In this document: positions 8,990-16,826 of the stretch, in pieces
Numbering within the stretch: position 1 is the stretch's first letter
How the letters are laid out: every line of letters starts with the position of its first letter
NCBI GenBank assembly: GCA_958295465.1
Contig: OY282353.1
Location: 248,001 to 312,000, forward strand
Direction of reading: 5' to 3'
DNA length: 64,000 nt
DNA from: an uncultured Gammaproteobacteria bacterium
GTDB taxonomy: Bacteria; Pseudomonadota; Gammaproteobacteria; HK1
Notes under the pieces: model-generated
Seen by the model: only the letters and a program-made list of their open reading frames with translations
The model's database searches: none
Told to the model about the DNA's origin: nothing
Made by a program: the position numbers and the translations under genes

Positions 8990-9271
8990 ATGTCTGTGTG
9001 GAAGCATCTGGCGGCGGCCATCGTGTTCGCGCTCTCGGGCCTCGTGCTCGCGGCCGACCCGTCCGACAAGGTCGACATCAACACCGCGAGCGCGGAGGTG
9101 CTGGCGGAGGCCATTCACGGAGTCGGCGTCAAGCGCGCCCAGGCGATCGTGCTTCATCGAGAGCAGCACGGCGCGTTCTCCTCCGTCGATGAGCTTGCGC
9201 AGGTGCAGGGGATCAGCACGAAGACCGTCGAGAGGAACCGCGGCCGCCTGACCGCCGGCGCCTCCGAATGA
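8990..9271 (+). CDS. ComEA-type helix-hairpin-helix protein
   Basis: A 93-residue exported DNA-binding protein. The N-terminus is a signal peptide (WKHLAAAIVFALSGLVLAA), followed directly by a double helix-hairpin-helix domain with the ComEA hallmark VDINTASAEVLAEAIHGVG and then FSSVDELAQVQGIS. Single-domain ComEA-like proteins bind incoming DNA in the periplasm during competence. A GAGGAC ribosome site precedes the ATG at 8990; the longer open frame upstream is not protein-like. No other competence gene is in the window. Confidence 0.88.
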   Translation: MSVWKHLAAAIVFALSGLVLAADPSDKVDINTASAEVLAEAIHGVGVKRAQAIVLHREQHGAFSSVDELAQVQGISTKTVERNRGRLTAGASE

Positions 9272-9306
9272 TGAAGCCGTGGCGGGCTGGGACGCGATCC
9301 GGCGTC

Positions 9307-9984
9307 TCAGCCCGGGCGCCGGGCGCGGAGCCTGCGATCGAGTGCCTCGAGCCGGTCCGGCGTGCCCACGTCGACCCACTCTCCCCGATGGTGTTCGCCG
9401 TAGAGCGTCCCGGCCTCGATCGCGTCGCGGAGCACCGAGACGAGCGGAAACCGTTCACTCCGGCGGGCACCGAACAGTCGAGGGTGATAGCAGCCGATCC
9501 CGCTGAAGGTGAGCCGGTTCCCCTCCGCCTCGATGACCTTCCCGTCCGATGCGAGCCCGAAATCTCCGCCCCGATGGTGGGCAGGGTTGTCGACGAGCAC
9601 GACGTGCGCATCGCCGGCTCGCGCGTCGTGCAGGGCCTCGAAGGGACAATCGCTCCAGACGTCGGAGTTGACGACGATGAACCGATCGTCACCGAGCAGC
9701 GGCAGGGCGTTGCGGATGCCGCCGCCGGTATCGAGGGCGCCCTCCGGCTCCCGCGAGTACCGGATGCGCACGCCGTATCTCGAACCGTCGCCCAACCGCG
9801 CCGCGATCATGTCGCCCAGCCATGCGAGGTTGACGACGACGTCACGAAAGCCGGCGCCGGCGAGCCGCAGCACCTGATGCTCGATGAGCGGCCGGCCGCC
9901 GGCTTCGAGCAGGGGCTTCGGCACGCGGCCGGTCAGGACGCCCATGCGCTCGCCCCGGCCCGCGGCGAGGATCATCGCCTTCAT
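9307..9984 (-). CDS. murU: N-acetylmuramate-1-phosphate uridylyltransferase
   Basis: Makes UDP-MurNAc from MurNAc-1-phosphate in the cell-wall recycling route that bypasses de novo synthesis and can confer fosfomycin tolerance. The 225-residue product begins with the sugar nucleotidyltransferase loop MKAMILAAGRGERMG, followed by VPKPLLEAGGRPLIEHQV (catalytic Lys), and has the metal-binding pair in VVNSDVWSD and EWVDVGTPDRL near the end. Its partner kinase gene (amgK) lies 273 bp upstream on the same strand, the usual pairing in proteobacteria, which supports MurU over other nucleotidyltransferases. Confidence 0.9.
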   Translation of the reverse strand: MKAMILAAGRGERMGVLTGRVPKPLLEAGGRPLIEHQVLRLAGAGFRDVVVNLAWLGDMIAARLGDGSRYGVRIRYSREPEGALDTGGGIRNALPLLGDDRFIVVNSDVWSDCPFEALHDARAGDAHVVLVDNPAHHRGGDFGLASDGKVIEAEGNRLTFSGIGCYHPRLFGARRSERFPLVSVLRDAIEAGTLYGEHHRGEWVDVGTPDRLEALDRRLRARRPG

Positions 9985-10042
9985 CGGCGCCGCCGATGCC
10001 TTGCTTCCATCGATCTCCCACCGCGGATCGACGGCTCGCGGC

Positions 10043-10168
10043 CAACAGCTCCCGCCTGCACTCCGACACCTGACGTCACGACGCGATGTCCCGCCGATTC
10101 CGATGGCCGGAGCGCCTGATCGTGGGGGGATCTTCGGACATCCACGCGCTCGGCGGGAATTGCCGGTT
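10043..10168. repeat. Dispersed intergenic repeat, copy 2
   Basis: Lies in the 273-bp gap between amgK and murU. It contains both halves of the repeat: CTCCGACACCTGACGTCACG on the left and CTCGGCGGGAATTGCCGG on the right. It is the fullest copy together with 3851-3970. Confidence 0.5.
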
Positions 10169-10257
10169 CGCGGTCGATACCGCCGCGCCCGACGAGGACC
10201 GGAACACGCCGGCCGGCTGCCGCTTTCATCCCTGCCACCACGTCACCTGCATCCACG

Positions 10258-11298
10258 TCACCGGCGTTGGGCCGCAGCGGCGATCTCACGTCGGGCCACC
10301 CGCGTGCGGTCCACGACGTCGAGCTCGTCGAGCACCCGGGCGACCACCTCGGTCTCCGGATGGCACGGCGTGACCTCGGACAGATACGCCAGTGTGAGCG
10401 GCAGGTCGTCGAGATAGCGAGGCTTTCCGTCACGATGCCACAGCCTCGCGAAGATCCCGGCGATCTTCAGGTGGCGCTGGACCCCGGTGAGATCGAACCA
10501 GCGGCGGAACCGTTCGCGGCCGACGCCGACGAGACCGCGTGCGACGGCACGGTCGTGGCAGGCATCGACCCAGCCGGCGACTCGATCCTCCGGCCAGCGG
10601 ACGTAGACGTCGCGCAGCAGGCTGACGAGATCGTAGGTGATCGGGCCGTCCACCGCGTCCTGAAAGTCGATCACGCCGGGATTGTGATCGTCGAGATGCA
10701 TGAGGTTGCGCGAGTGGTAGTCACGGTGGACGAAGACGCGCGGCTGCTCCAGGCAGACCTGCACCAGAACCTCGAACGTCTCGTCGAGGGCGAGCGAGAG
10801 CGCGCCGTCGATCCCGATTCCGAGGTGGCGCGCGAGAAACCATTCCCGGAAGAGCTCCATCTCCTCGCGCAGCTTCCGATCGTCGTACGGCGGCACCTGC
10901 CCGGGACCGATGCGGCACTGCATGTCGAGCAAGGCCGCGAACGCATCCGTGTAGAGGGCGTCGGCGTTCGCCTTGCCGATCACGTCGAGATAGCAACGCG
11001 ATCCGAGGTCGTCGAGCAGCAGGAAGCCGCGTTCCACGTCCGCCGCGTGCAGCGCCGGCGCGCGGACACCGGCGCCGCGCAGCAGACCGAGCACCGAGAC
11101 GAACGGCCGGCAGTCCTCCATCGGCGGCGGGGCATCCATCGCGACCCATGTCCGGGCGCCCGCGTGCACCCGGAAATAGCGGCGGAAGCTCGCATCCTCC
11201 GAAGCGGGCTCGATCCGGAAGGCGGTGGTCGCCAGGGTATCGCGCAGCCATGCCGCCAGCGCGGCGCCGCGGGGGTCGAGCGCATGCGAGTCCGCCAT
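10258..11298 (-). CDS. amgK: N-acetylmuramate/N-acetylglucosamine anomeric kinase
   Basis: Phosphorylates MurNAc or GlcNAc at C1, feeding MurU. The 346-residue protein has an aminoglycoside-phosphotransferase fold: an N-terminal lobe with SEDASFRRYFRVHAG, catalytic loop VFVHRDYHSRNLM (His-x-Asp with the Asn four residues on), and the metal-binding VIDFQDAVDGP. The C-terminal TGVQRHLKIAGIFARLWHRD stretch is characteristic of AmgK. No close ribosome site decides the start; 11298 matches family length. Confidence 0.92.
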   Translation of the reverse strand: MADSHALDPRGAALAAWLRDTLATTAFRIEPASEDASFRRYFRVHAGARTWVAMDAPPPMEDCRPFVSVLGLLRGAGVRAPALHAADVERGFLLLDDLGSRCYLDVIGKANADALYTDAFAALLDMQCRIGPGQVPPYDDRKLREEMELFREWFLARHLGIGIDGALSLALDETFEVLVQVCLEQPRVFVHRDYHSRNLMHLDDHNPGVIDFQDAVDGPITYDLVSLLRDVYVRWPEDRVAGWVDACHDRAVARGLVGVGRERFRRWFDLTGVQRHLKIAGIFARLWHRDGKPRYLDDLPLTLAYLSEVTPCHPETEVVARVLDELDVVDRTRVARREIAAAAQRR

Positions 11299-11490
11299 CG
11301 GGCCAGTCTACGGGGTCATCCGGCTCTCGTGAACGAGGCCGTCGCCTCCGGGGATGGTGGAGAGAGGGATTCGCATCCACCGGATCGGACCGGCTGACGG
11401 GTCCGGAGCACGGGCTCCTCGGAAGCGGTGGTGCGAGCCTCCGGAATCGCTCCCGGTGGGCGGTCCGGGAACGGGAGCGCCGCCCGCGGG

Positions 11491-12552
11491 TCAATCCCCG
11501 CCGTTCGCGGCCATCTCCGGTCCGGGCGCGGCTCGAAGAGCCGGCGCAAGCGGCTCGGCCCTGACCCGGACCCGCTCCTCCTCGATGACGTGTCCGAGCA
11601 GTCGGGTCAGGGCATACACGGCGTCGATGCTCGGAGTCGGTGTCCCGGTCAGCCGGCCGAGCTCTGCCACCGCACCGATAAGCGCCTCCGTCTCCAGCGC
11701 CTTGCCGGACTCGGCGTCCTGCAGCATCGAGGTCTTGTGCCTGCCGACCCGTTCCGCCCCCGCGATCCGCTTCTCCAGCGGCACCCGGAACGAGATGCCG
11801 AGCCTGCCCGCGACATCCTGCGCCTCGGTCATCATCCGTGCCGCGAGATCGCGCGACAGCGGGAATCGGCAGATGTCGATCAGGGTCGCGTGGGTAAGCG
11901 CGGAGATCGGATTGAACGAGAGGTTGCCCCAAGCCTTGAGCCAGATCTCCGAACGGATGTCGGCGAGCACGGGGGACTTGAATCCGGCCCGCTGCAACGT
12001 CCCGGACAACGCGCTCACCCGCTCCGTGACCGAGCCGTCCAGCTCGCCGACCGGGAATCGGGAGCCCTCGATATGACGGATTCGGCCCGGCCCGGTGATC
12101 TCGGCCGCGGGATACGCGATGCAGCCGATGATTCGCTCCGGCGCGATCGCGCCCGCGATCACCCCGCCCGGGTCGAGGGAGTCGAGCACGGTTCCGTCGA
12201 ACGGCCCGCCGTGACGCTGGAAATACCACCACGGAATCCCGTTCTGGGTCGTCAGCACGACCGTTCCCGGTCCGAACAGCGCGGGCAGATCGCCGACGAT
12301 GGGGGCGATCTGGTGCGCCTTGACCCCAAGGATCACCAAATCCTGGGGGCCGGATTCCTTCAAACCGCCGGTGGCGGCGACGTCCGCCGCGTGAACGACG
12401 GCGTCGTCGTTCATCGTCACCTCGATCCCGCGGGCGCGGATCGCATCGAGATGGGCCCCCCTGGCGATGAGGGTGACGTCCTCACCGGCGGCGGCGAGCC
12501 TTGCGCCGAGCAATCCGCCGATGGCCCCCGCCCCTACGACACAGATCTTCAT
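11491..12552 (-). CDS. panE: Ketopantoate reductase family protein (PanE/ApbA)
   Basis: A 353-residue NADPH-dependent 2-dehydropantoate 2-reductase-type protein. The Rossmann start MKICVVGAGAIGGLLGARLA fixes the start at 12552, preceded by a GGGGGAG ribosome site. KAHQI supplies the NADPH-adjacent region, the catalytic Lys/Glu region is in IWLKAWGNLSFNPISALT, and ETEALIGAVAELGR follows in the C-terminal helical domain. PanE-like paralogues act on other 2-oxo acids, so the pantothenate role is likely but not proven. The protein is somewhat longer than E. coli PanE (about 300). Confidence 0.82.
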   Translation of the reverse strand: MKICVVGAGAIGGLLGARLAAAGEDVTLIARGAHLDAIRARGIEVTMNDDAVVHAADVAATGGLKESGPQDLVILGVKAHQIAPIVGDLPALFGPGTVVLTTQNGIPWWYFQRHGGPFDGTVLDSLDPGGVIAGAIAPERIIGCIAYPAAEITGPGRIRHIEGSRFPVGELDGSVTERVSALSGTLQRAGFKSPVLADIRSEIWLKAWGNLSFNPISALTHATLIDICRFPLSRDLAARMMTEAQDVAGRLGISFRVPLEKRIAGAERVGRHKTSMLQDAESGKALETEALIGAVAELGRLTGTPTPSIDAVYALTRLLGHVIEEERVRVRAEPLAPALRAAPGPEMAANGGD

Positions 12553-12638
12553 CTCGCCACTCCCCCCGGCACCCGCCCGGTCCGGCTGGCGTCGCCGGTG
12601 GCGGCCATCTGCATCAAGAGCATTTACGGTGCCCGAAC

Positions 12639-12679
12639 AATTCACCTGCATACATTGATTTTGTCAATGCAGAGCATTG
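12639..12679 (-). promoter_or_regulatory. Possible panE promoter with overlapping dyad
   Basis: On the minus strand a perfect TTGACA (12662-12667) is followed, 17 bases on, by a weak -10-like TGAATT (12639-12644), about 85 bp upstream of the panE start. A perfect inverted repeat CAATGC-AGA-GCATTG (12665-12679) overlaps the -35 box and could be a repressor site. The hexamer and dyad are read directly; the function is inferred. Confidence 0.35.
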
Positions 12680-12721
12680 TGTCATCGCAAATGGACGAGA
12701 CCTGCCGGGGACTCGTCCGGG

Positions 12722-12770
12722 AAACAGCGGTTCCCGCTGACGCTCCGACACCCGACGTCATGATGCGACA
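12722..12770. repeat. Dispersed intergenic repeat, copy 3 (left half only)
   Basis: Contains only the left half of the repeat (CGCTCCGACACCCGACGTCA). It is cut off where the M16 peptidase fragment begins, which suggests the fragment junction lies inside the repeat. Confidence 0.45.
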
Positions 12771-12773
12771 GGG

Positions 12774-13073
12774 GGAGCCTACAACGGGACAACGTGGTTC
12801 GACAGCACCAACTACTTCGAGACGTTCCCGGCCGACGAGGGCAACCTCGCCGGAGCGCTCGACATCGAAGCGGACCGCATGGTCAATTCATACGTCTCCG
12901 CCGAAGACCTCGGGTCCGAGACGACCGTGGTCCGCAACGAGCGGGAGCGCGTCGAGAACAGCCCCTCCGGGGCTCTGGAAGAGCGCGTCCTGTCCACGGC
13001 CTTCCTGTGGCACAACTATGGCAACTCGACCATCGGCGCCCGCGCCGACATCGAGAACATGCCGGCGCGGTAA
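12774..13073 (+). pseudogene. M16 (insulinase-type) peptidase internal fragment
   Basis: A 99-codon open stretch that reads as the part of an M16 zinc peptidase just after the HxxEH helix: WFDSTNYFETFPADEGNL, ALDIEADRMVNSY, TTVVRNERERVENSPSG, LSTAFLWHNYGNSTIG. The catalytic HxxEH segment and the rest of the gene (normally 430-930 residues) are absent, and there is no credible start. It is a remnant. Confidence 0.85.
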
Positions 13074-13268
13074 CGGCGGGGTTCGGGCGTCTGCGATTCG
13101 GTCTGCTCCACCATCGGGTCGAGCCGCACGATACGGGTGTCCGGGGAGTCCGCCGAGATGCCCGATGTGGGGGATTGTGGCCGGAACACCGGCAAGCAGG
13201 TGCGTTTCGTCGGGAGAACGGCGCTCATGAGTTGCGCTGTCGACGGAGATGGACACAGGAGATACGAC

Positions 13269-13484
13269 ATGTCGGCGAACGCGGAAACAGACGGCTCACC
13301 ACCCATGCGCCGAACACGGCTTCTTCGTTGGAGCCGGTGGACGACCGGAGCACTGCTGATCCCCATCATCCTCATACCGATCATGGCGGCAGCGCAGGGT
13401 CGGCGGCTACAGCTCGTGTCGACCGCGTGGCCGCCGTTCACCAACCCTCCGGGACAGCCGCGGTTCGCCCTCGATCTGGTCGAG
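13269..13484 (+). pseudogene. Truncated solute-binding protein, 5' end only
   Basis: Starts well: an AGGAG ribosome site and ATG at 13269, a basic N-terminus, then a signal peptide (TTGALLIPIILIPIMAAAQG). The mature start LQLVSTAWPPFTNPPGQPRF is typical of a family 3 periplasmic binding protein. Homology stops around 13484 after ALDLVE, where about 200 further residues would be expected. The frame stays open to 13952 but the continuation is not binding-protein-like and runs into ligI. No recognisable protein lies in 13074-13268 either. Confidence 0.7.
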
Positions 13485-13680
13485 ACGACGGACAGGCCGG
13501 TCATCGTCGACTCGCACAGCCGGGTGGTCCGCCGCGCTCGGAGCCCCAGGCGCCTGGCTGCCTCGATCGTCGTTTCACCGCACCGAAAAAGCCGAACGAC
13601 ACACCGGGCACCCTACCCTCCTCGGGGCTCGGTCCCGGTAGACTGTGGCCACCTGATCCGTCGAATTCGGCGCCATATCC

Positions 13681-14565
13681 ATGCCCATGGCCACGCCCGG
13701 TTACCTGCCTTTCCACCCGACGCCCAGGAAGCCCGCCCAGGCCCTGCCCCCGAACGCCTGCGACGCGCACTGCCACGTCTTCGGGCCGGCGGCCCGGTTT
13801 CCGTTCTCGCCCACCAGCACCTACGTGCCGGTGGACGCTCCGAAGGAAACGCTGTTCCAGCGCCACCGGCATCTGGACTTCTCACGCGCGGTCATCGTGC
13901 AGGCGAGCTGCCACGGCGCCGACAACGCGGCGATGCTGGATGCGCTGCGTAGCGGGGGCGAGGACTATCGCGGCATTGCGGTGGTCGCGGAGGACGTCAC
14001 CGAGCCCGAGCTCGAAGATATGCACGAAGCCGGCGTGCGCGGGGTGCGCTTCAACTTCGTCAAGCGGCTCGGGGGCGGCAGGCCGCTCGGCGTATACCGC
14101 ACGATCCTGGACAGGATCGAGCCGTTCGGCTGGCACGTCGTCGTCTATTTCGACGCCGAGGATCTGGAGGACCTGGCGCCCTTCCTGCGCGGCATCGAAG
14201 TGCCGGTGGTCATCGACCACATGGGCCGCGCGCCGGTGGAGCAGGGCGTCGAGTCCAGGCCCTTCCGGCTGCTGCGCGACCTGCTGGCCGGGGACGGGAA
14301 GTTCTGGGTCAAGGTGAGCGGCCCGGAACGGTTGTCGCGGGTCGGGCCGCCCTATGCCGACGTGGAGCCCGTCGCCCGGGCGCTTCTGCGCACCGTCCCG
14401 GAGCGGGTGCTCTGGGGCACCGACTGGCCGCATCCGAACATGAAGTCCCACATGCCGGACGACGGCGCTCTGGTGGACTGGATCATGGCCGTCTGCGACA
14501 CCCCCGTGCTACGCCGGCAGGTGCTGGTGGACAACCCGGCCCGGCTGTACTGGTCGGGCGGGTGA
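13681..14565 (+). CDS. ligI: 2-pyrone-4,6-dicarboxylate hydrolase (LigI-like amidohydrolase)
   Basis: Opens the lactone of 2-pyrone-4,6-dicarboxylate to give 4-oxalomesaconate in the protocatechuate 4,5-cleavage pathway. The 294-residue protein is a cytosolic TIM-barrel amidohydrolase: NACDAHCHVFGPAARFPFS at strand 1 (His-x-His), ASCHGADNAAMLDAL, VVIDHMGRAP, and the terminal-strand Asp in WGTDWPHPN. LigI is unusual among amidohydrolases in working without a metal. The next two genes encode the following pathway steps (LigK, LigJ), so the assignment is firm. An alternative ATG lies three codons downstream. Confidence 0.9.
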   Translation: MPMATPGYLPFHPTPRKPAQALPPNACDAHCHVFGPAARFPFSPTSTYVPVDAPKETLFQRHRHLDFSRAVIVQASCHGADNAAMLDALRSGGEDYRGIAVVAEDVTEPELEDMHEAGVRGVRFNFVKRLGGGRPLGVYRTILDRIEPFGWHVVVYFDAEDLEDLAPFLRGIEVPVVIDHMGRAPVEQGVESRPFRLLRDLLAGDGKFWVKVSGPERLSRVGPPYADVEPVARALLRTVPERVLWGTDWPHPNMKSHMPDDGALVDWIMAVCDTPVLRRQVLVDNPARLYWSGG

Positions 14566-14716
14566 CGGGCCGGCTACGAGCCCGGCGACGCATCGATGAA
14601 GCCCGGCGGTTCCCACCGATGCCCCCGACCCGGCAAAGCCGGAGCCAGACACCTGTTGCGAACCTGGGATCGGCGCTCCCGGGAGAAGCCCGTCACCAAC
14701 CGATGAGGAAAACGAC

Positions 14717-15421
14717 ATGAAACCCGTGGCCGTGCGCAACATCGAGCGGGCCGACGGCGTGACCATCGACCACCTCGGCGCGCTCGGGGTCGCGACCGTG
14801 CACGAGGCCCAGGGCCGCAGCGGCCTGCTCAAGCCGTACGTCCGCCCGATCCATCCGCGGGCGCAGGCCGCCGGCAGCGCCGTCACCATCCTGGCCCAGC
14901 CGGGCGACAACTGGATGGTCCACGTGGCGGTCGAGTTCTGCCGGCCCGGGGACGTGCTGGTCCTCGCCTGTACCGCGGACAACACCGACGGCATGTTCGG
15001 CGACCTGCTCGCGACCTCGGCCAAGGCCCGCGGCGTCAGGGGGCTGGTCACCGATACCGGGGTACGCGACGTACGCGCCCTCGAAGACATGGGGTTCCCG
15101 GTGTGGGCGCGCGCCGTTTCGGCCCGGGGCACGGTCAAGAGCACATTGGGCTGCGTGAACGTGCCGGTCGTCTGCGCCGGGCAACTGGTCCACCCCGGCG
15201 ACGTGGTGGTGGCCGACGACGACGGCGTGGTGGTCGTGGCCAGGAGCACCGCCCCGCGGGTGCTGGCCGCGGCCCGCGAGCGCGAGGCCGGGGAGGCGGA
15301 CAAGCGCGAGAAGCTGGCTGCCGGCGTCCTGGGCCTGGACATCTACGGCATGCGCTCGAAGCTCGAAGCCGCCGGCCTCGTCTACGTGGACAGCGCGTCC
15401 GAGCTGTCCGATCAGGATTGA
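14717..15421 (+). CDS. ligK: 4-carboxy-4-hydroxy-2-oxoadipate aldolase
   Basis: Splits 4-carboxy-4-hydroxy-2-oxoadipate into pyruvate and oxaloacetate, the last step of protocatechuate 4,5-cleavage. At 234 residues it fits the HMG/CHA aldolase (RraA-like) family: [38 protein letters not shown], a Gly-rich [19 protein letters not shown] with the metal-binding Asp of TDTGVRD, and [29 protein letters not shown] ribosome site precedes the ATG. Positions 14765-15172 recur almost unchanged at 37373-37780. Confidence 0.93.
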   Translation: MKPVAVRNIERADGVTIDHLGALGVATVHEAQGRSGLLKPYVRPIHPRAQAAGSAVTILAQPGDNWMVHVAVEFCRPGDVLVLACTADNTDGMFGDLLATSAKARGVRGLVTDTGVRDVRALEDMGFPVWARAVSARGTVKSTLGCVNVPVVCAGQLVHPGDVVVADDDGVVVVARSTAPRVLAAAREREAGEADKREKLAAGVLGLDIYGMRSKLEAAGLVYVDSASELSDQD

Positions 15422-15541
15422 GGCTCAACGCTCCGCCACGTAGCGGGCAAGCGCCACGGGCAGCACGGACGCCGCGGGCACCACGGGCGCCCGGTCGTCA
15501 TACCTCGACAGCGCATCCGACCCGGATCGAGGAGAAGCGCC

Positions 15542-15619
15542 ATGAGCATCGACCGCCATCACCACTACACCATCCTTCAGGGCGTGCTGCATCTGCGTGC
15601 CGGGGAGGAAACGCCATGA
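15542..15619 (+). CDS. Possible 25-codon small ORF coupled to ligJ
   Basis: An ATG with a good GAGGAGA site eight bases upstream opens a 25-codon frame (MSIDRHHHYTILQGVLHLRA and five more residues) whose TGA overlaps the ligJ ATG as ATGA. The arrangement suggests translational coupling. The peptide is not recognised. It may be a leader peptide, the remnant of a larger gene, or chance; the ribosome site and exact overlap favour real translation. Confidence 0.4.
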   Translation: MSIDRHHHYTILQGVLHLRAGEETP

Positions 15620-16623
15620 TCATCGACTGCCACGGCCACTACACCACCGCCCCCGATGCGCTGGGACGGTACCGGGAGCGGCAGAAGGCGGAGCTTCGCA
15701 ACGACCCCCTGCACCGGCACGTCAAGGGCGGGCTCGACGTCACCGACGACCAGATCCGCGAAAGCCTCGAAGGCGCCCAGCTCAGGCTGCAACGCGAGCG
15801 CGGCACGGACCTGACCATCTTCTCGCCACGCGCGAGCTGGATGGGCCACCACCTCGGCAACGAATCCACCAGCATCGCCTGGACCGAGCACTGCAACGAC
15901 CTCATCCACCGGATCACCAAGCTCTACCCCGCGAACTTCGCCGGCGTCGCCCAGCTTCCGCAGACCCCCGGGGTGCCGCCCGCCGCCTGCATCCGCGAGC
16001 TGGAACGCTGCGTCAACGAGCTCGGCTTCGTCGGCTGCAACCTGAACCCGGACCCCAGCGGCGGCTACTGGACCGACCCCCCGCTCGGCGACCGCTGGTG
16101 GTATCCCTTCTACGAGAAGATGGTGGAGCTCGACGTGCCCGCCATGATCCACGTGAGCGCCGCCTGCAACCCCGCCTTCCACACCACCGGCTCCCACTAC
16201 CTCGGGGCGGACACCACGGCGGTGATGCAGATGATCACCTCCGACCTGTTCCGGGACTTCCCGTCCATCAGGTTCATCGTTCCGCACGGCGGCGGCGCCG
16301 TCCCCTACCACTGGGGCCGCTTCCGGGGGCTGGCCGACATGATGGGCAAGCCGCCGCTCGCCGAGCTGATCCTGAACAACGTCTGGTTCGACACCTGCGT
16401 GTACCACCAGCCCGGGATCGACCTGCTGCTCGAGGTCATCCCGGCCGACAACATCCTGTTCGCCTCGGAGATGGTGGGCGCGGTGCGCGGCATCGACCCG
16501 GAGACGGGGCACTACTTCGACGACACCAAGCGCTACATCGACGCCAGCGCCCTGGACGACACGGACCGGGCGAAGATCTTCGAGGGCAACGCGCGCCGGG
16601 TCTTCAGCCGGCTGGGGGTGTAG
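15616..16623 (+). CDS. ligJ: 4-oxalomesaconate hydratase (LigJ-type amidohydrolase)
   Basis: Hydrates 4-oxalomesaconate to 4-carboxy-4-hydroxy-2-oxoadipate, linking LigI and LigK. The 335-residue amidohydrolase begins MIIDCHGHYTTAPDALG (His-x-His), has FSPRASWMGHHLGNESTS, IHVSAACNPAFHTTGSHYL, FIVPHGGGAVPYHWGRFRG, and LFASEMVGAVRGIDPETG near the end, a combination specific to LigJ. A GGAGG site overlaps the end of the small upstream ORF. The 3' 247 bp recur in damaged form at 39403-39661. The ring-cleavage dioxygenase (LigAB) and dehydrogenase (LigC) are not in the window. Confidence 0.93.
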   Translation: MIIDCHGHYTTAPDALGRYRERQKAELRNDPLHRHVKGGLDVTDDQIRESLEGAQLRLQRERGTDLTIFSPRASWMGHHLGNESTSIAWTEHCNDLIHRITKLYPANFAGVAQLPQTPGVPPAACIRELERCVNELGFVGCNLNPDPSGGYWTDPPLGDRWWYPFYEKMVELDVPAMIHVSAACNPAFHTTGSHYLGADTTAVMQMITSDLFRDFPSIRFIVPHGGGAVPYHWGRFRGLADMMGKPPLAELILNNVWFDTCVYHQPGIDLLLEVIPADNILFASEMVGAVRGIDPETGHYFDDTKRYIDASALDDTDRAKIFEGNARRVFSRLGV

Positions 16624-16668
16624 CGCCCGGGCGCTCGATGGGGATTCCATCCGGCGCGGTCGTCCATC

Positions 16669-16748
16669 GGGGTTTCGCGACTTTCCCTGCCGCCCGATCG
16701 TGGTGGTGGGATGGACGTTTTCGGGCCTGGCGGGAATTGCCGATCGGG
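16669..16748. repeat. Dispersed intergenic repeat, copy 4 (right half)
   Basis: Between ligJ and the restriction gene. It carries the right half of the repeat (GACGTTTTCGGGCCTGGCGG then GAATTGCCG), close to the copies at 3851-3970 and 10043-10168. Its position marks the backbone side of the defence-island junction. Confidence 0.5.
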
Positions 16749-16826
16749 ATTGCATAGGGTGACGGTGTCGCTTGGGGTAGATTCCGCATACTTTCATGAG
16801 TTGACCCGTACCGGGCCGGTTGCACC

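Noticed and set aside
13074-13268. Possible coding remnant between the M16 and binding-protein fragments
   Set aside because: The plus frame (SGESAEMPDVGDCGRN) reads smoothly but matches nothing I know and has no start; too short to call.
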